50,169 nucleotides of DNA, from positions 1-50,169 of the forward strand of contig JAGFNK010000392.1 in assembly GCA_025769875.1 (NCBI GenBank), read 5' to 3'. A model generated the notes under the pieces. That model searched no databases and was not told the origin of the DNA. It was given only the letters and a program-made list of their open reading frames with translations. Made by a program: the position numbers and the translations under genes. Source of the DNA: Russula earlei (Eukaryota > Basidiomycota > Agaricomycetes > Russulales > Russulaceae). Of this stretch, positions 21,130 through 31,523 are shown one piece after another; within the stretch, counting starts at the first letter, position 1; the number at the start of each line of letters is the position of its first letter.

Positions 21130-21905
21130 GGATCCCTGCAGCAGTTGAAGTGTTTTATGCTAAACAGGTTATGGCCAATAGACCCTTCCTAGTACGACTT
21201 GGTCCGTTGAGAAGCCAGGGTAAGTTTGTAATGGGATAGACTAGGGCTGGTTCCACTAGCTATATGTGTTCAAGTCCGTTGGGGACCTTGAACAACACAG
21301 AGAGAGTAGAGGAAGGTAGGTCTTAAAGGAGGAGAGCTCTTCTCAGGGGAGTGAAGAGAGACTCTTAGGGAAGGAAGGGAAAGGCGAAGAGTAGATGGTG
21401 GATGGTGTGTGAAGAGTTGATGAAATGGAGAGGTGGATGTGGTTTGAGAATTAGGAGTGAAGTGGGTTGCAGGAGAATATGTTGGACAAGACTGGGTTGG
21501 ATTCTACAAGAGACCAAGCTTAGGGCTTTGGTCACAAAGTACTGAGCTTATATATACAGGAGAAGCGCAGCAATAGCTGCGCTTTGACTGTGCTACTAGT
21601 ATAGTTGGAGTCATAATAAGTAGGAGTCATAGGAATGAGGCCACAAATGAGTCAGAACTGTGCTGCACAGTAGGTGTGCAGCATTGCACAGTCAAAACTA
21701 AGAAGTGAATATAAATGGAAAGAGAACCAAACAAAGGGAAAGTAACAGCAATCCAGTGTTACCTGGATGTGTATGGATCACATGATAACACAGAAAGGAT
21801 CACAAGACATAAGAGATCATGAGACCAGTAAGTGAAGGGACGTACGAAAGCAAGCAGTCCATAGGAACAAGTAAGAAGTAAACATAAAAGGAAAATGGTG
21901 TAACA
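21129..21905 (-). mobile_element. Truncated LTR of family B
   Basis: In reverse it matches the gypsy B LTR from its first base (TGTTACACC, ending at 21905) to about 93 bases before the LTR end, where it stops at GGATCC against the broken RNase H gene. Its 5' tip abuts integrase coding sequence (the reading AQQLL), in the same direction as that gene. It was therefore inserted in integrase before the inversion, and its other end was lost in the rearrangement. Confidence 0.85.
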
Positions 21906-22916
21906 CTAGAAGTTGTTGTGCATCTTCTCTTGACTCTTCTAGTTCTTTCAGACGATTGGTGGAAGCAGGCATGTTATTGTCTTCTAGGTTGATGTTGATT
22001 TGGGGTTTGAATCCCATGAGGAGTTCATGTGGTGATCGTCATGTCACTTCATGTTTCCATGAGTTATGTGCATACTTGGCAATCAGAAGCATTTTTGCCC
22101 AAGAATGGGGATGGGTCATGGTCCAGGGTCTAAGGTATTGTTCTAGCCAGGTGTTCATTCTTTCAGCTTGTCCATTGGTTTGTGGGTGGAATGCAGTGGA
22201 CATGTTTTGTTTTATACCTAGGCTTTTACATAAAGCTTTAGAGAAGTGTGAGGCAAATTGAGGGTCTCTGTTGGATATGATTCTTTTAGGGATGCCAAAC
22301 CAGGGCATGAGGTGTTTTAGATACTTGTGTGCTACGCCTGTTCCATCAATCATCTTGTTGCATGGGATGAATTTTGCTGCTTTGGAACATCCTTGATCGA
22401 CAATGGTTAGGATGCTGTCAAATCTGTTTGACTTGGGTAGATCCATGATGAGATCCATTGATATGTATTGGAAGGGGCCTTGTTCTATGTGTGTGTTGAG
22501 TGGGAAGATAGTGGTTTTCTTCCTAGGTATGTTGGTTTTGGACTCTTGGCATTTAGCACAACCTTTGACATATTGTTCTACAAATTGTCATAACTTGGGT
22601 CCTTCATAGTGTTGTTTGATCAGGTTCCAGGTGTTAGCTATGCTGGGATGTCCTGCGAAGGGGGTATCATGAAATTGTCGAAGAACTTCTCATCGTTCAT
22701 CTGTTTTGTTGGGTAGGTAAATGTTTTTTGTGAAAATTTCAGGTGTAAGGAGGATGGTTTTTTGTTCTCCTATCCCCTTGTTAAGGTCCTTACAACAAGA
22801 AAGGGTATCTGCAATCGTGTGAGTGTGCCCAGGGATGTGTTCCATGGTTATGTTGAAGTCTTGCATGTATTGCATCCATCTCACTTGTTGTCCTGTCAAT
22901 TTTTGTGGTTCTTTAA
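21906..22916 (-). pseudogene. Gypsy A pol part 2, inverted: RNase H end and integrase
   Basis: The minus strand continues where 21129 stops: KEPQKLTGQQVRWMQYMQDF (RNase H end), then the integrase zinc-finger region and the catalytic core MDLIMDLPKSNRFDSI. The second catalytic Asp is changed to Asn (IISNRDPQF), explained by TCCGAC to TCCAAC. The Glu motif NGQAERMN is kept. The integrase C-terminal 50-60 residues between AQQLL and the chromodomain part are missing. Confidence 0.87.
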
Positions 22917-23471
22917 GGCCCCTTTTACCAACCGAGAATTCTTGAATCTTGAACTTGAACTTGGATTTCAGGATTTTCCGGGAGTGACAGGAGTGACAGG
23001 AGTGATGTAAGTGATATGATGTATATAATAAATTAATATGCATTTTTTTTTTGTTGTCATTTGCATATTCACATATATGGGGTTACACATGATGTGTCAG
23101 CATCAAACTCGGTGTCAAGCAGTCCAACTCAAGCTCAACATCTCAGTGCTTGCAGCCCCATTTTCACCAGAGCTGCACATACAAAATTTGCACAAAGATG
23201 TGCACCCACACATTGGTGACACATATTCTGCCTTAATGACATGCTTGCAATACCCCACTTGGAAGGAGTGGAAGGAAGGGTTAGAAAAGATATTTTACAT
23301 ATAACATGTAAACCCAGCAAATCACACCGGAAAATAACTCATATTTGAAATGGACTCATATTAGTTTATTATGTCACTTACATCACACCTGTCATTCCTG
23401 TCACTCCTGGAAAATCCCGAAATCCAAGTTCAAGTTCAAGATTCAAGAATTCTCGGTTGGTAAAAGGGGCC
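22917..23471. mobile_element. Harbinger-related MITE at an inversion breakpoint
   Basis: 555 bases with ends GGCCCCTTTTACCAACC and GGTTGGTAAAAGGGGCC, continuing as a TIR of about 120 bases that closely resembles the full Harbinger element's. No transposase remains. The flanks are TAA on the left and TTA on the right and belong to gypsy A sequence in opposite orientations, so this is not a simple insertion. Confidence 0.88.
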
Positions 23472-23787
23472 TTATCAACTTCAACTCTTGCCATCAATGA
23501 AAATACATAACTTCTTTCATGCCAACCTGCTCCTTCCTTACATAGAAACAGAGGAATATGGCACGCCATTTACTCACCCCCCTCTGATCATTGAAGGCAA
23601 AGAAGAATATGAAATCGAAGCAATCCTAGATGCTAGAAGGTTTGGACAAACACATAAACTTCAATACCTCATACATTGGAAAGGATACCCCTTGTCAGAT
23701 GACTCATGGGTTGATCACCACGACCTCAATGCCCCAGAACTTCTAAAAGAATACTACTCCACTATGGCTGGACGACCTGACGCATAA
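23472..23787 (+). pseudogene. Gypsy A integrase C-terminus with chromodomain
   Basis: The frame reads YQLQLLPSMKIHNFFHANLL, the typical end of a chromovirus integrase, then the chromodomain EYEIEAILDARRFG, LQYLIHWKGYPLSDDSWV and ELLKEYY. Chromodomains bind histone marks and steer integration to heterochromatin. It ends with TAA at 23785. Its upstream part was lost or inverted at the MITE. Confidence 0.88.
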
Positions 23788-23845
23788 AAGACTGTCAGTT
23801 GCAAGCAACAACTCCTCACCTCTCCTCCCCATAACACCCTCAGAT

Positions 23846-25102
23846 ATGTCCTCAATGCACAATTCCCCTGCTGCTTCCTCTGCCACACTTGTCCCCACTC
23901 CCCCATACTCTCCCACCCTCATCCTGCTGCCAATCTCTAGGGAACCCTCTCCCTCCACTGCTGTGACCATCAATACCCAACTTCTAGTCCAACATGCTGC
24001 ATGACATGTGGCAATGATAGCACAAGCCCAGGAACTTTGGCATGAAGAGACTCTACCCACCATACTATGTGCATTTGGCAATCACTCCCCCACTCAGGGG
24101 ACCAACAACCCAATAACTCACAGCCTGTCATATCATGTCCATTCCCCCTCCCCTGACCCTATCCCTATTCCCCCTTGACTTGACACCCCTATTCCCCAAA
24201 ACCTAACAAACATCATCCTCCTCAACAAAAACCTTGCCCCCACTACACTTCATGAACAAAATGAAGCTCCCCCCATCTACATACCACCCATCGTGCCTGG
24301 CTTTAACACACCTGCAGAATTACAAGAACTTGGAGAAGGTTGGATGGAGGGAAACCTTAGACTAGACATTCTGATTCCCAATCCTGGGAATGAAGACAAC
24401 ACTATTCCTCCACAATTTGTCCTTCCAGATTTCATCAATGGCTTCCCCTCTGTTATTGCCACATACGGCCCAGGCTGCCCAACTCATCGTATCTCCATCC
24501 GAGCTTGCGCTGATCCCTATCCTCACCCCCTTCTTACTACTAAAGATGCCTTTCTGTTCCAAGAAGGGCTTCGACATACTAAAGCAATAAATGAGGCGCT
24601 CATGTTTGAAGCAGACCTGTCTCTGGAGGCTGAGGTCCTTTACTATCACTTCGCCATGAAAAAGGCTCAACAAATGGCCAATCAACTTGTCACCACCAGA
24701 GGACATTATCATGACATGCTCTGGGAAATTTGAGACTCAGAGATAAAGCTGGTGAGAGCTAATGCCAAAGCTTGACTAGAGCCTAGGGTCTTATTCCAAT
24801 CTATGCCACAACTAATGGAGCAGGAGCATAAAGATGCTAAAGAAGCAATCCTTGATCTGTGGTACCAATTCCCTCCTCAAACTACTGACAAGTGTTTCTG
24901 GTGTCTCAACAGGGGACATGAAACAGTCAAATGTCCCAAAATTGTCACCTGCATCTTGTGCAACTGACTAGGACACAAGTCTGATCTCTGCAGAGTTCCC
25001 CACAAACGGTGTAAAGCACACAAGATATGTCGAGTCCCTCAAGATCAAATCCACTATCACACCCATCACTGCATCTCAAACGTCCATCCCTACATGGGTT
25101 GA
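23846..25102 (+). pseudogene. Gypsy A ORF3: zinc-knuckle protein downstream of pol
   Basis: A single frame of 418 codons starts at ATG 23846, 58 bases after pol. The N-terminal third is Pro/Ser/Thr-rich. The middle (AINEALMFEADLSLEAEVLY) is predicted helical. Two CCHC knuckles lie near the end: CFWCLNRGHETVKC and CILCN-x-LGHKSDLC, then a Cys/His-rich tail. Five internal stops (24002, 24176, 24731, 24773, 24965) are all TGA. A gene in this place is not part of the standard gag-pol layout. I do not recognise a named family. It could be a nucleic-acid-binding accessory protein or a duplicated Gag-like nucleocapsid. Confidence 0.75.
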
Positions 25103-25108
25103 ACCTTA

Positions 25109-25120
25109 ACAAGGGGGTGA
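25109..25120 (+). promoter_or_regulatory. Polypurine tract of gypsy A
   Basis: ACAAGGGGGTGA ends directly at the 3' LTR and is the expected primer for plus-strand DNA synthesis. Confidence 0.8.
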
Positions 25121-25610
25121 TGTCACAAGAACCGGCACTTTGGACTGGACTGGCAACTGGGATAGCCTACCCAGACAGAACCTGTTTTGCGTTTCTGATG
25201 ACTCTTATGTACAACTTGTGTTTACCAGCACCTTCTGGCCAGTTCTCAATCAGTTGCCTCACCTTTGCCAGCAGGATACTATTTGATATGGTATTCTCTA
25301 TGTATATAAGACCCGTCTGTTGGGGAGAACAAGCCTTAGGCTTGTTCTCCTGTGAAATATCACTGGTTACAGCTTCAGGACTGTAGGCTTGCATGGAATC
25401 AAGCAAACGCCCCAGAAAGTCTCTCATATCCTCAAGTCTTCGAATGTGAAGACTTATCACTCGAGTTTCCTCTCCATGGTAAACAATTGCCTTGGCATTG
25501 TTGTCACCAAGATCCCTGACCTTCACAAGAATCTTCAATCTCACTCAACTCAGTGTGCACATCTCACATGTGAAATGATTTGTCAGCAACACCGCCCCTA
25601 GTTGGTGACA
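25121..25610 (+). repeat. Gypsy A 3' LTR (family C)
   Basis: 490 bases, TGTCAC to GGTGACA. It keeps TATATAAG (25303-25310) and a perfect 12-base inverted repeat GGAGAACAAGCC/GGCTTGTTCTCC (25324-25335 and 25339-25350). Compared with the 5' LTR most differences are C/T or G/A, so the two have diverged by transitions since insertion. Confidence 0.94.
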
Positions 25611-25820
25611 TGGAGAGCATCAGGTGCTGCCAACCCAATCACATACAAGGACATTGTCAAACTCAAATGTGATGCCAGCCCCCACCTTAAGGCTTATGCC
25701 ATTGACCAAGTTCTCATGTATTTGACTGCTGCACCAGGTTTCAGCTTTGAAACATATGCTGGCAACAAGCACCTGTTCTTCAATTCCCTGCCTCTCACCA
25801 AGGAATTACCTATTGGTCTG
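25611..25820 (+). pseudogene. DUF6589-type gene, piece 2
   Basis: Continues piece 1 in frame after the gypsy A target (ASGAANPITYKDIVKLKC, then AIDQVLMYLTAAPGFSFETY). It stops at GTCTG, the duplicated target of the LTR at 25821, and resumes at 26361. Confidence 0.65.
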
Positions 25821-26355
25821 TGTTATGATCTGACAGATCTTAGTACCAACTCTTCAGTGAAAGAGTTGCTTGATATAGTTCAAGCACTAGACTTCGAACC
25901 CTTTGATATTATCTCAGGAAGATTGAATGTAGAAAAGAGAGGGACCTCTTTCAGTTAGAGTCTGCACTACAATTTGTTTAGATAGTTGACAAGATGGATG
26001 TCTTGTAAGATTGTGTAAGTCGAGCGTAAGGCTCGACTTCTTGGTACCACAGACTATTTATATGATATCTCGATAACTACTGATCCGATTCGTACGAAAC
26101 TCGGGGTGCACATAGCTGAGAACCAGTAGTATCCAAATACATAAGGCGCAATTCAGAATGTTAGAAATGACTCACACGGGAGTCATTCTTTCCTAGTATC
26201 AGTGAGCCATCAGTAAGCAATCAGTAAGGAATCAGTAAGCAATCAGTCAGCAATCAGTAAGCAATCAGTAAGCAGATCGATAAGCAAACACATGAGTAAT
26301 CACAGATGAGTCAGCGGAAATAGATGACAGTCGGAGAATCAAGAGAATCTTAACA
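25821..26355 (-). mobile_element. Solo LTR, family E
   Basis: 535 bases between TGTTATGATC and ATCTTAACA, with perfect GTCTG duplications (25816-25820 and 26356-26360). Orientation is minus, judged from the TATA box. U3 holds many ATCAGTAAGC tandem copies (26207-26275). CpG sites are well kept, so this copy is younger than the one at 27068. Confidence 0.93.
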
Positions 26356-26360
26356 GTCTG

Positions 26361-27067
26361 GAACATGTAACCTGCCAGTACATGCTCAATACTGTGCACA
26401 TCAAGGAAGTGTCCTATGAAGGAAATGACTGTGTACTCAGTGAATGGTGGCATCAACTCAAACTTGATACAGCTGACAAGCAGAAGCAGAGTGGCAAGGA
26501 GAAAGTGATTGTCTGGGTTGGTGACCAACTTACTGTTTCTTGACTTTGAGGTCTGCAAACATTTTGGTGCAACAACCTCAATTCATTTGAATGCCTTGTA
26601 TTCCTCAAGGAAGTTTTTGGGTGGTTCCATGCTCAAATTGCTTTTGAACACTCACTCCACTCTCAATATTATGGCACTCAGCTGGGCTTTGGACTCATTC
26701 ACATGTTTGATCTTCTCAAGTGTAAAGGCCTTCATTCACCTATGGTAGAGGGAACATTTCACCACCACCTGAAAGAAGGCCTCCTCCACATATCAGAGGC
26801 TCACTTTCATGACTTCTGGAGCATGGTTGGCAAAGTCGACAAACTGGCTGACCTGTGCTGTCATACTCCGGAACAACTTTGTGCTCTAGCAATCAAGATT
26901 GTGGGTGATCATGCATTGACTGCTGCACTACAAAAAATGGCTGCAAACAAATTGAGGAAAGATGATCTATTATACCATTCAACACAGATGGCGCGCAATC
27001 TCTTGGACTACATGAACCTTGATGCAGCAATCAAAGGTGGTAATGTAGGATGTTTACAGGACTTTTT
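26361..27067 (+). pseudogene. DUF6589-type gene, piece 3 (core motif)
   Basis: This piece has the motif I associate most with DUF6589: VIVWVGDQLTVS (near 26505-26540), then VFGWFHAQIAFEHSLHSQYY, MVEGTFHHHLKEGLLHISEA and IKIVGDHALTAAL. Two TGA codons (26541 and 26547) interrupt the Arg-x-Arg that normally follows DQLTV. It ends LQDF at a T-run where the next LTR inserted. The function of the family is unknown; copies are abundant in Agaricomycetes. Confidence 0.75.
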
Positions 27068-27588
27068 TGTTAAGATCTGACTGATCTTGTTACCGACTCT
27101 TGGAGAAAGAGTTGCTTGATATAGTTCAAGCACTAGACTTTGAACCCTTTGATATTATCTCAGGAAGAATAAATGTAAGAGAAGAGAGGGGCCTCTTTCA
27201 CTTAGAGCAATGACAATAGCTTGCTATAAAGTGTTGACAAGATAATTGTTTCTTGTAAGAGAGTAAGTTGAGCATAAGGCTCAACTTCTTGGTACAGCAG
27301 AGTATTTATACAATATCTCAACAATGGCTGATCCAATTCATATGAAACTTGGGGTGCATATAGCCGAGGACCAGTAGTATCCAAAAGCATAGAGCGCAAT
27401 TCAAAAGTATCAGAAATGACTCATGTGTGAGTCATCCTTTCCTAGTATCTGTCATCAAATGGTAAGCGATAAGTAAGCAATCAGTAAGCCGGCCACTAAG
27501 CAAATCACTAAGCAATCACTAAGCAGAAGTAAGCACAGATGAGTCATCAAAGCATAGGTAAGCAGATGAGAACATGAGAATCCTAACA
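27068..27588 (-). mobile_element. Solo LTR, family E, old copy
   Basis: 521 bases, from TGTTAAGATC to ATCCTAACA. The flanking duplication is CTTTT with a one-base slip in a T run. Against 25821-26355, CpG sites read TpG or CpA (for example CTGATCCGATTCG versus CTGATCCAATTCA), so it has aged by deamination. The hairpin arms at its start site still pair. Confidence 0.88.
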
Positions 27589-28545
27589 CTTTTGCCACAT
27601 TTACTCTTTCAATTCATTGGTGGGAAGAACAAGAACTATGCAATTGAGATGCTTGAGTTATTGCAAGGTTTACACCAGGAATGGCCTCCTGACCTCAAGT
27701 GAGCGCATGTTCTCATGTTCTGATGTGCAGCCTGAGCATGCTGTGCAGAGCTTATATTATCAAATATTGCTGGTTAGCAAACATGACAGGAAGGCAGGAT
27801 GGATTTCTCCCAATCAACCTGCTCCAAGAACACAATGTCCAGGACATCAAGGTCAGTTCCAGTTCATATGTGATCCAAGTTGTGACTCATCTGTGTATAT
27901 AATATGAATAGCACACTTTTTCTGAAAAGGGTCCTTATGCAGACTGGGACTACATTGGTGAAATGTCTGCATTGATCCCTTGTCAGCAAAAAGTCAAGGA
28001 TCATGTTGAGAGTGACCTCAATCATTTCCTCTGTGGAAAATCACATTCATCACCTGAAAAGAAAGAAGATATAACACATTTATGCATGTCATACAGAGCA
28101 TCAAATATTCACAGCCACCAACCTGGACAATGACTTGACTCAAAGGATAAGGTCTTGGATATGATTTTAATTGGTGCAGAAAGCAGTAAGTTGTTAAAAA
28201 CAATGAACAAATGGGTTGCAAGTAGAGTCTCAGAGTGGTCACACAACAAGGACTGGAAAGATTATTGAAAGCATGTGATGATTTTTAACCATGCAAACAT
28301 GTTTCTAACTGCTGGGAGGATGATATGGAAGAAAAGAGAGAGGGGGATATCCTGGTACTGGATATGCTGCAGCATATTGCACAGGATGAGGGTAATATTG
28401 AATAGAATAGGTTGTCAGCTGAGGTGCAGTTTGATGACTGGGACTCAGAGCTGGATATACCTGGCAGAGCACCAGATGAGATGATGAAGCCACCCTATGT
28501 TGCACTGTTGATGCCTGGGCTTTTGCAAGACACTCTTCATTGTGA
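27589..28545 (+). pseudogene. DUF6589-type gene, piece 4 (C-terminus)
   Basis: Resumes with LPHLLFQFIGGKNKNYAIEM and LELLQGLHQEWPPDLK, then, in a second frame, GFLPINLLQEHNVQDIKVSS, MSALIPCQQKVKDHVESDLN and an acidic tail (EDDMEEKREGDI) to about 28545. TGA at 27700 is in a Leu-Lys-Arg context. Introns or frameshifts near 27700, 28030 and 28265 are implied. Its 3' end runs into the convergent helicase gene. Confidence 0.65.
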
Positions 28546-29831
28546 ATAGATTTCTTTCTGCAGAAACTTTTGATTGTTTGGCTTTGTTCTCTGCTTTCTC
28601 TTGCTCATTCTCTTTGCACCATAATTGGTCAATTGGCTCCAGAAGTTTGAGGACAGCTTCACCATATTCATCAGCCCAGATCCACTCCAGTATCTCCTCC
28701 TTGATGTCTCAAAGTGTCTGAATTTGTGTGCAAGTGGCAATTTTTGTAAGGATGGGGTCTGGCAGCAAGATGTTTGGGCCCCAAATGCAGTCCTTATAAC
28801 CAGCTTGCCAAGTTTTCTGTCACCAGTTCATGAGTGCATTTTGACATGCCTCCAAATGCTCCTTCCGGCAAGCACCTGGATGGCAGGCTTGTTTGGTGGC
28901 TTGTAGGTCAGTGGTGCCAGTTGCATGGCCATCATCACTGCACTCTTTGGCCTGTTGTGCCACCCCATTGGTTGCTGGAGCAGCTAGGACCTCATGAGAG
29001 CGGATGTGGTCATAGAGCATCATAAGGTTGGCCTCTGCTGGTGTCAATTCAACATGGCCATTGGCAACCTTCTTGAGCACACAAAGGTCACAAAACAGGA
29101 CTATTAAGTCTAAAAATCATAAGATATTATAGAATTTATACAAGGGATGACTCACCAGTCATACATAGTGGGTTGTCAAAGTATGCATCTGAAACAATGC
29201 AATGACACTTGGTTGCCTCAATTCATTTCCACATCACCTCCTCAACCTTCTTCTGGTATGTGGGATCAGCTGGCACTGAATCAGATTCTGCATCTTCATT
29301 ATTCTCCTCATCTTTGTCTTTGTCATCTGGATCCTCAGGTCCCACAACACCCCTCAACTTTGTAACTTGTACACCAAAGGTTCAACCAAAAGGATGATGA
29401 TGGCAGGCTCTCCAGATCTTCCAGCATGGCCAAGGCACTGTTTCCAGACAGAAAGTGTAGGTGGGACCATGAACTGGATAACACAGGAACATCTTGGATA
29501 TCCATCCCCTAGAGTGAAAGCAGTAAACATCAGTGGGTGGCCTTTAAAGCTAAAAGGATTACCTACCATACCAGCTATCTCAGTTGCACAGAGGATGTCC
29601 ACCTTTCCATCCCAGAAATCTTTCATGACCTTGTGTTTTGCATGCCTAGTTCAACCTGCATGCAAAAAATCAAATTGAGACCGCATTTCTTCAGGAATGA
29701 GACCATGAAGATGCATATGTCCTTATAGGCAAGATTGTGCATGTTAAAATAGATGATTGTCCATATTAATAGCTTTGCACTGGGAGCATTGGCCTCATTG
29801 ATGGCAAAGTTTAACGCATCAAGGTTGTTGG
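28490..29831 (-). pseudogene. RecQ-like helicase, C-terminal half
   Basis: Read on the minus strand: helicase C domain KVDILCATEIAGM, CVIQFMVPPTLSVWKQCLGH with AGRSGEPAII (motif VI, with His for Arg in QRxGR), a Cys-rich zinc-binding segment (VMWKWIEATKCHCIVSDAYF) and the Agaricomycete-type tail ACRKEHLEACQNALMNW and ENEQEKAENKAKQSKVSAE. Frames change between segments, so introns or frameshifts are present. The tail overlaps the DUF6589 end around 28490-28545. Confidence 0.75.
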
Positions 29832-30659
29832 TGTCAAGACACGTACTGCTGATCACTAAGGACTCAGGAGCAGGTGGGCAAGGGTCGGAACAGATGGTAC
29901 GCGGCGAAGGCGGCGTTGAACAGGAGGACGAGCCAAACGACGAGGAGGTACCAGATAGGGACTGGTAGGTGTTGCAAGAGACAAAGGCGAAGGCTAGAGG
30001 CCAGTGTAGCGAGGGACTTTAAACAAGGCGGTCGTTGAAGAGTACCTTGAAGACGAGAGTGGACTTTAAACTGAGCAGTCGCAGGGGAGTACCCAGGAGG
30101 ATGAGAGTATCACAAATGGACAGTCTGACGACTGCCATGCTTCATTGGGGCTTATATACAGTATACAGGGTCGATTACAAAGCACTGGAACTATTCTAGA
30201 CTCTTTGGTACCATCCAATAGGACTACAGAGGCATAAACTTGCTTGTGTCAACTTTCAGGCTTACTGAGCGCATTACTGATCATTGTGGAGCGATGACAT
30301 CATTATGATGTCACTGTGGAGCGCTTAGTGAGCCTATGAGGTCACTGTGGAGTCGCTCAGTCAGCCATGATGTCATTGGAGCCTTGATGACGTCAGATGA
30401 TTTATGCAACAGTTTCTAAGAGTTTGTGCCACTGTTTCGGGTCCATGGTGGCTGAGTGGCCATGTGGCTGCCACGCGATGATTACCCGATTAGGAAACTG
30501 GTGCCTGGTCGTGTTATAGTGCCTTTGCAATAGCAATATCTTGTACCACAGGGGGGATAGCCCAGAAAATGGAAGGGAGTCGGCAATGCAAAGTGAGAGA
30601 GGTTTTTCTTGAGTAAAATAGGACAATCTTCGGCCAGGACTTGGCCTTGGTTCGTAACA
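29832..30659 (-). mobile_element. Solo LTR, family F
   Basis: 828 bases, TGTCAAGACACG to GGTTCGTAACA, with perfect GTTGG duplications (29827-29831 and 30660-30664). It splits the helicase between the helicase ATP-binding and C-terminal domains. TATA, AATAAA and the start-site inverted repeat are on the minus strand near 30113-30155. Confidence 0.95.
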
Positions 30660-31523
30660 GTTGGCTGCTCCATGCATCTGACACAGATGATGGGAGTGAT
30701 ATTTGGTTGATCATTTCTGAGATTGACAGTGAAAGTTTGGGATTCAGAGAGGCACAGTTTCAGCTGAACATCATTGAGGATGTGAGATGGCATCATTGCT
30801 GACATTGCCAAGATAGGAACAGAGTCAGGAACAAATGACTGCAGCCTCCTGAGTTCAGCATATTTCTTCCAAAATAGATCCCCCCATTGTGAAATGCAAT
30901 GGGCCTCATCAACTACAAATGCAAAAATGTTCCAAGTGAACTCTGGGGTGTGCATGAGTTTTGAAAATGTTGGATGCTCAAGGCACATTTCTGGTGACAT
31001 TAAAAGGACCCAATGTTTACATTCCTTTATGTCCTGTACAACAAGAATCATGTGTGAAAGAAGAGTTATTGTCATGTATCTTGTGAAGTTGTTTGTTATG
31101 AACATCACCATTGACAGCAGTTGCTGTGAGGCCAAGTTTGTGGAATCTTTCAGCCTTAGAGAAGGTAAACAACATGAACACATCTCTGTAAATCAAAACA
31201 CTTACTTTCTCAGCCTCCAATTCATTGAGGGGAGAGATTACCACTACCATGTTGTCCTTGGCTTCATCAAGAAGGGGCATCCCAAATGGCATGGTCTTTC
31301 CAGAACCAGTTCCAGCAATCACTACACAGTCTAAACCAAGCAGGAGAGCTTCTGTAATGTCTACCTGCCAGGAGTAAGGGGGCTTTCCACCAAACACAGC
31401 ATGAAATTTGTTTTCAATAGACTGTTGAGTTGTGGCATAGTTGGAATGACAGGTTTTTGTAGCAGATTCACAAGCACAAATGAGAGCATCTGGAGGAGAT
31501 ATGGGATGGTCCAAGTCCAACAT
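30660..31523 (-). pseudogene. RecQ-like helicase, ATP-binding domain
   Basis: Start codon near 31523 (MLDLDHPISPPDAL). Walker A is VVIAGTGSGKTMPFGMPLL (near 31300), and motif II is FAFVVDEAHCISQWGDLFWK (DEAH, near 30900), with ILAMSAMMPSHIL as motif III. RecQ helicases unwind DNA in repair and at telomeres. A frame change near 31075 follows GLTATAVNGDVHNKQLHK, where an intron donor seems to read AT instead of GT. The continuation lies beyond the LTR at 29832. Confidence 0.82.

Larger units (their letters stand above)
16075..25610 (+). mobile_element. Ty3/gypsy chromovirus A, full length but rearranged
   Basis: 490-base LTRs at both ends and a perfect TGGAG duplication (16070-16074 and 25611-25615) define a 9536-base element. 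Order: LTR, primer site, gag, protease-RT-RNase H, then an inverted block (rest of RNase H and integrase), chromodomain, an additional ORF3, polypurine tract, LTR. It carries a solo LTR D in gag, a partial LTR B in the inverted block and a Harbinger-related MITE at one inversion breakpoint. Many in-frame TGA codons show it is dead. Confidence 0.93.

Noticed and set aside
23038..23304. 88-residue frame inside the MITE
   Set aside because: No similarity to transposase or SANT proteins. It lies in the AT-rich core, and a chance frame is more likely.
28490..31523. Helitron-type helicase
   Set aside because: Motifs are RecQ (DEAH followed by CISQWG), with no Rep domain or Pif1-like motifs and no TC...CTRR ends seen.
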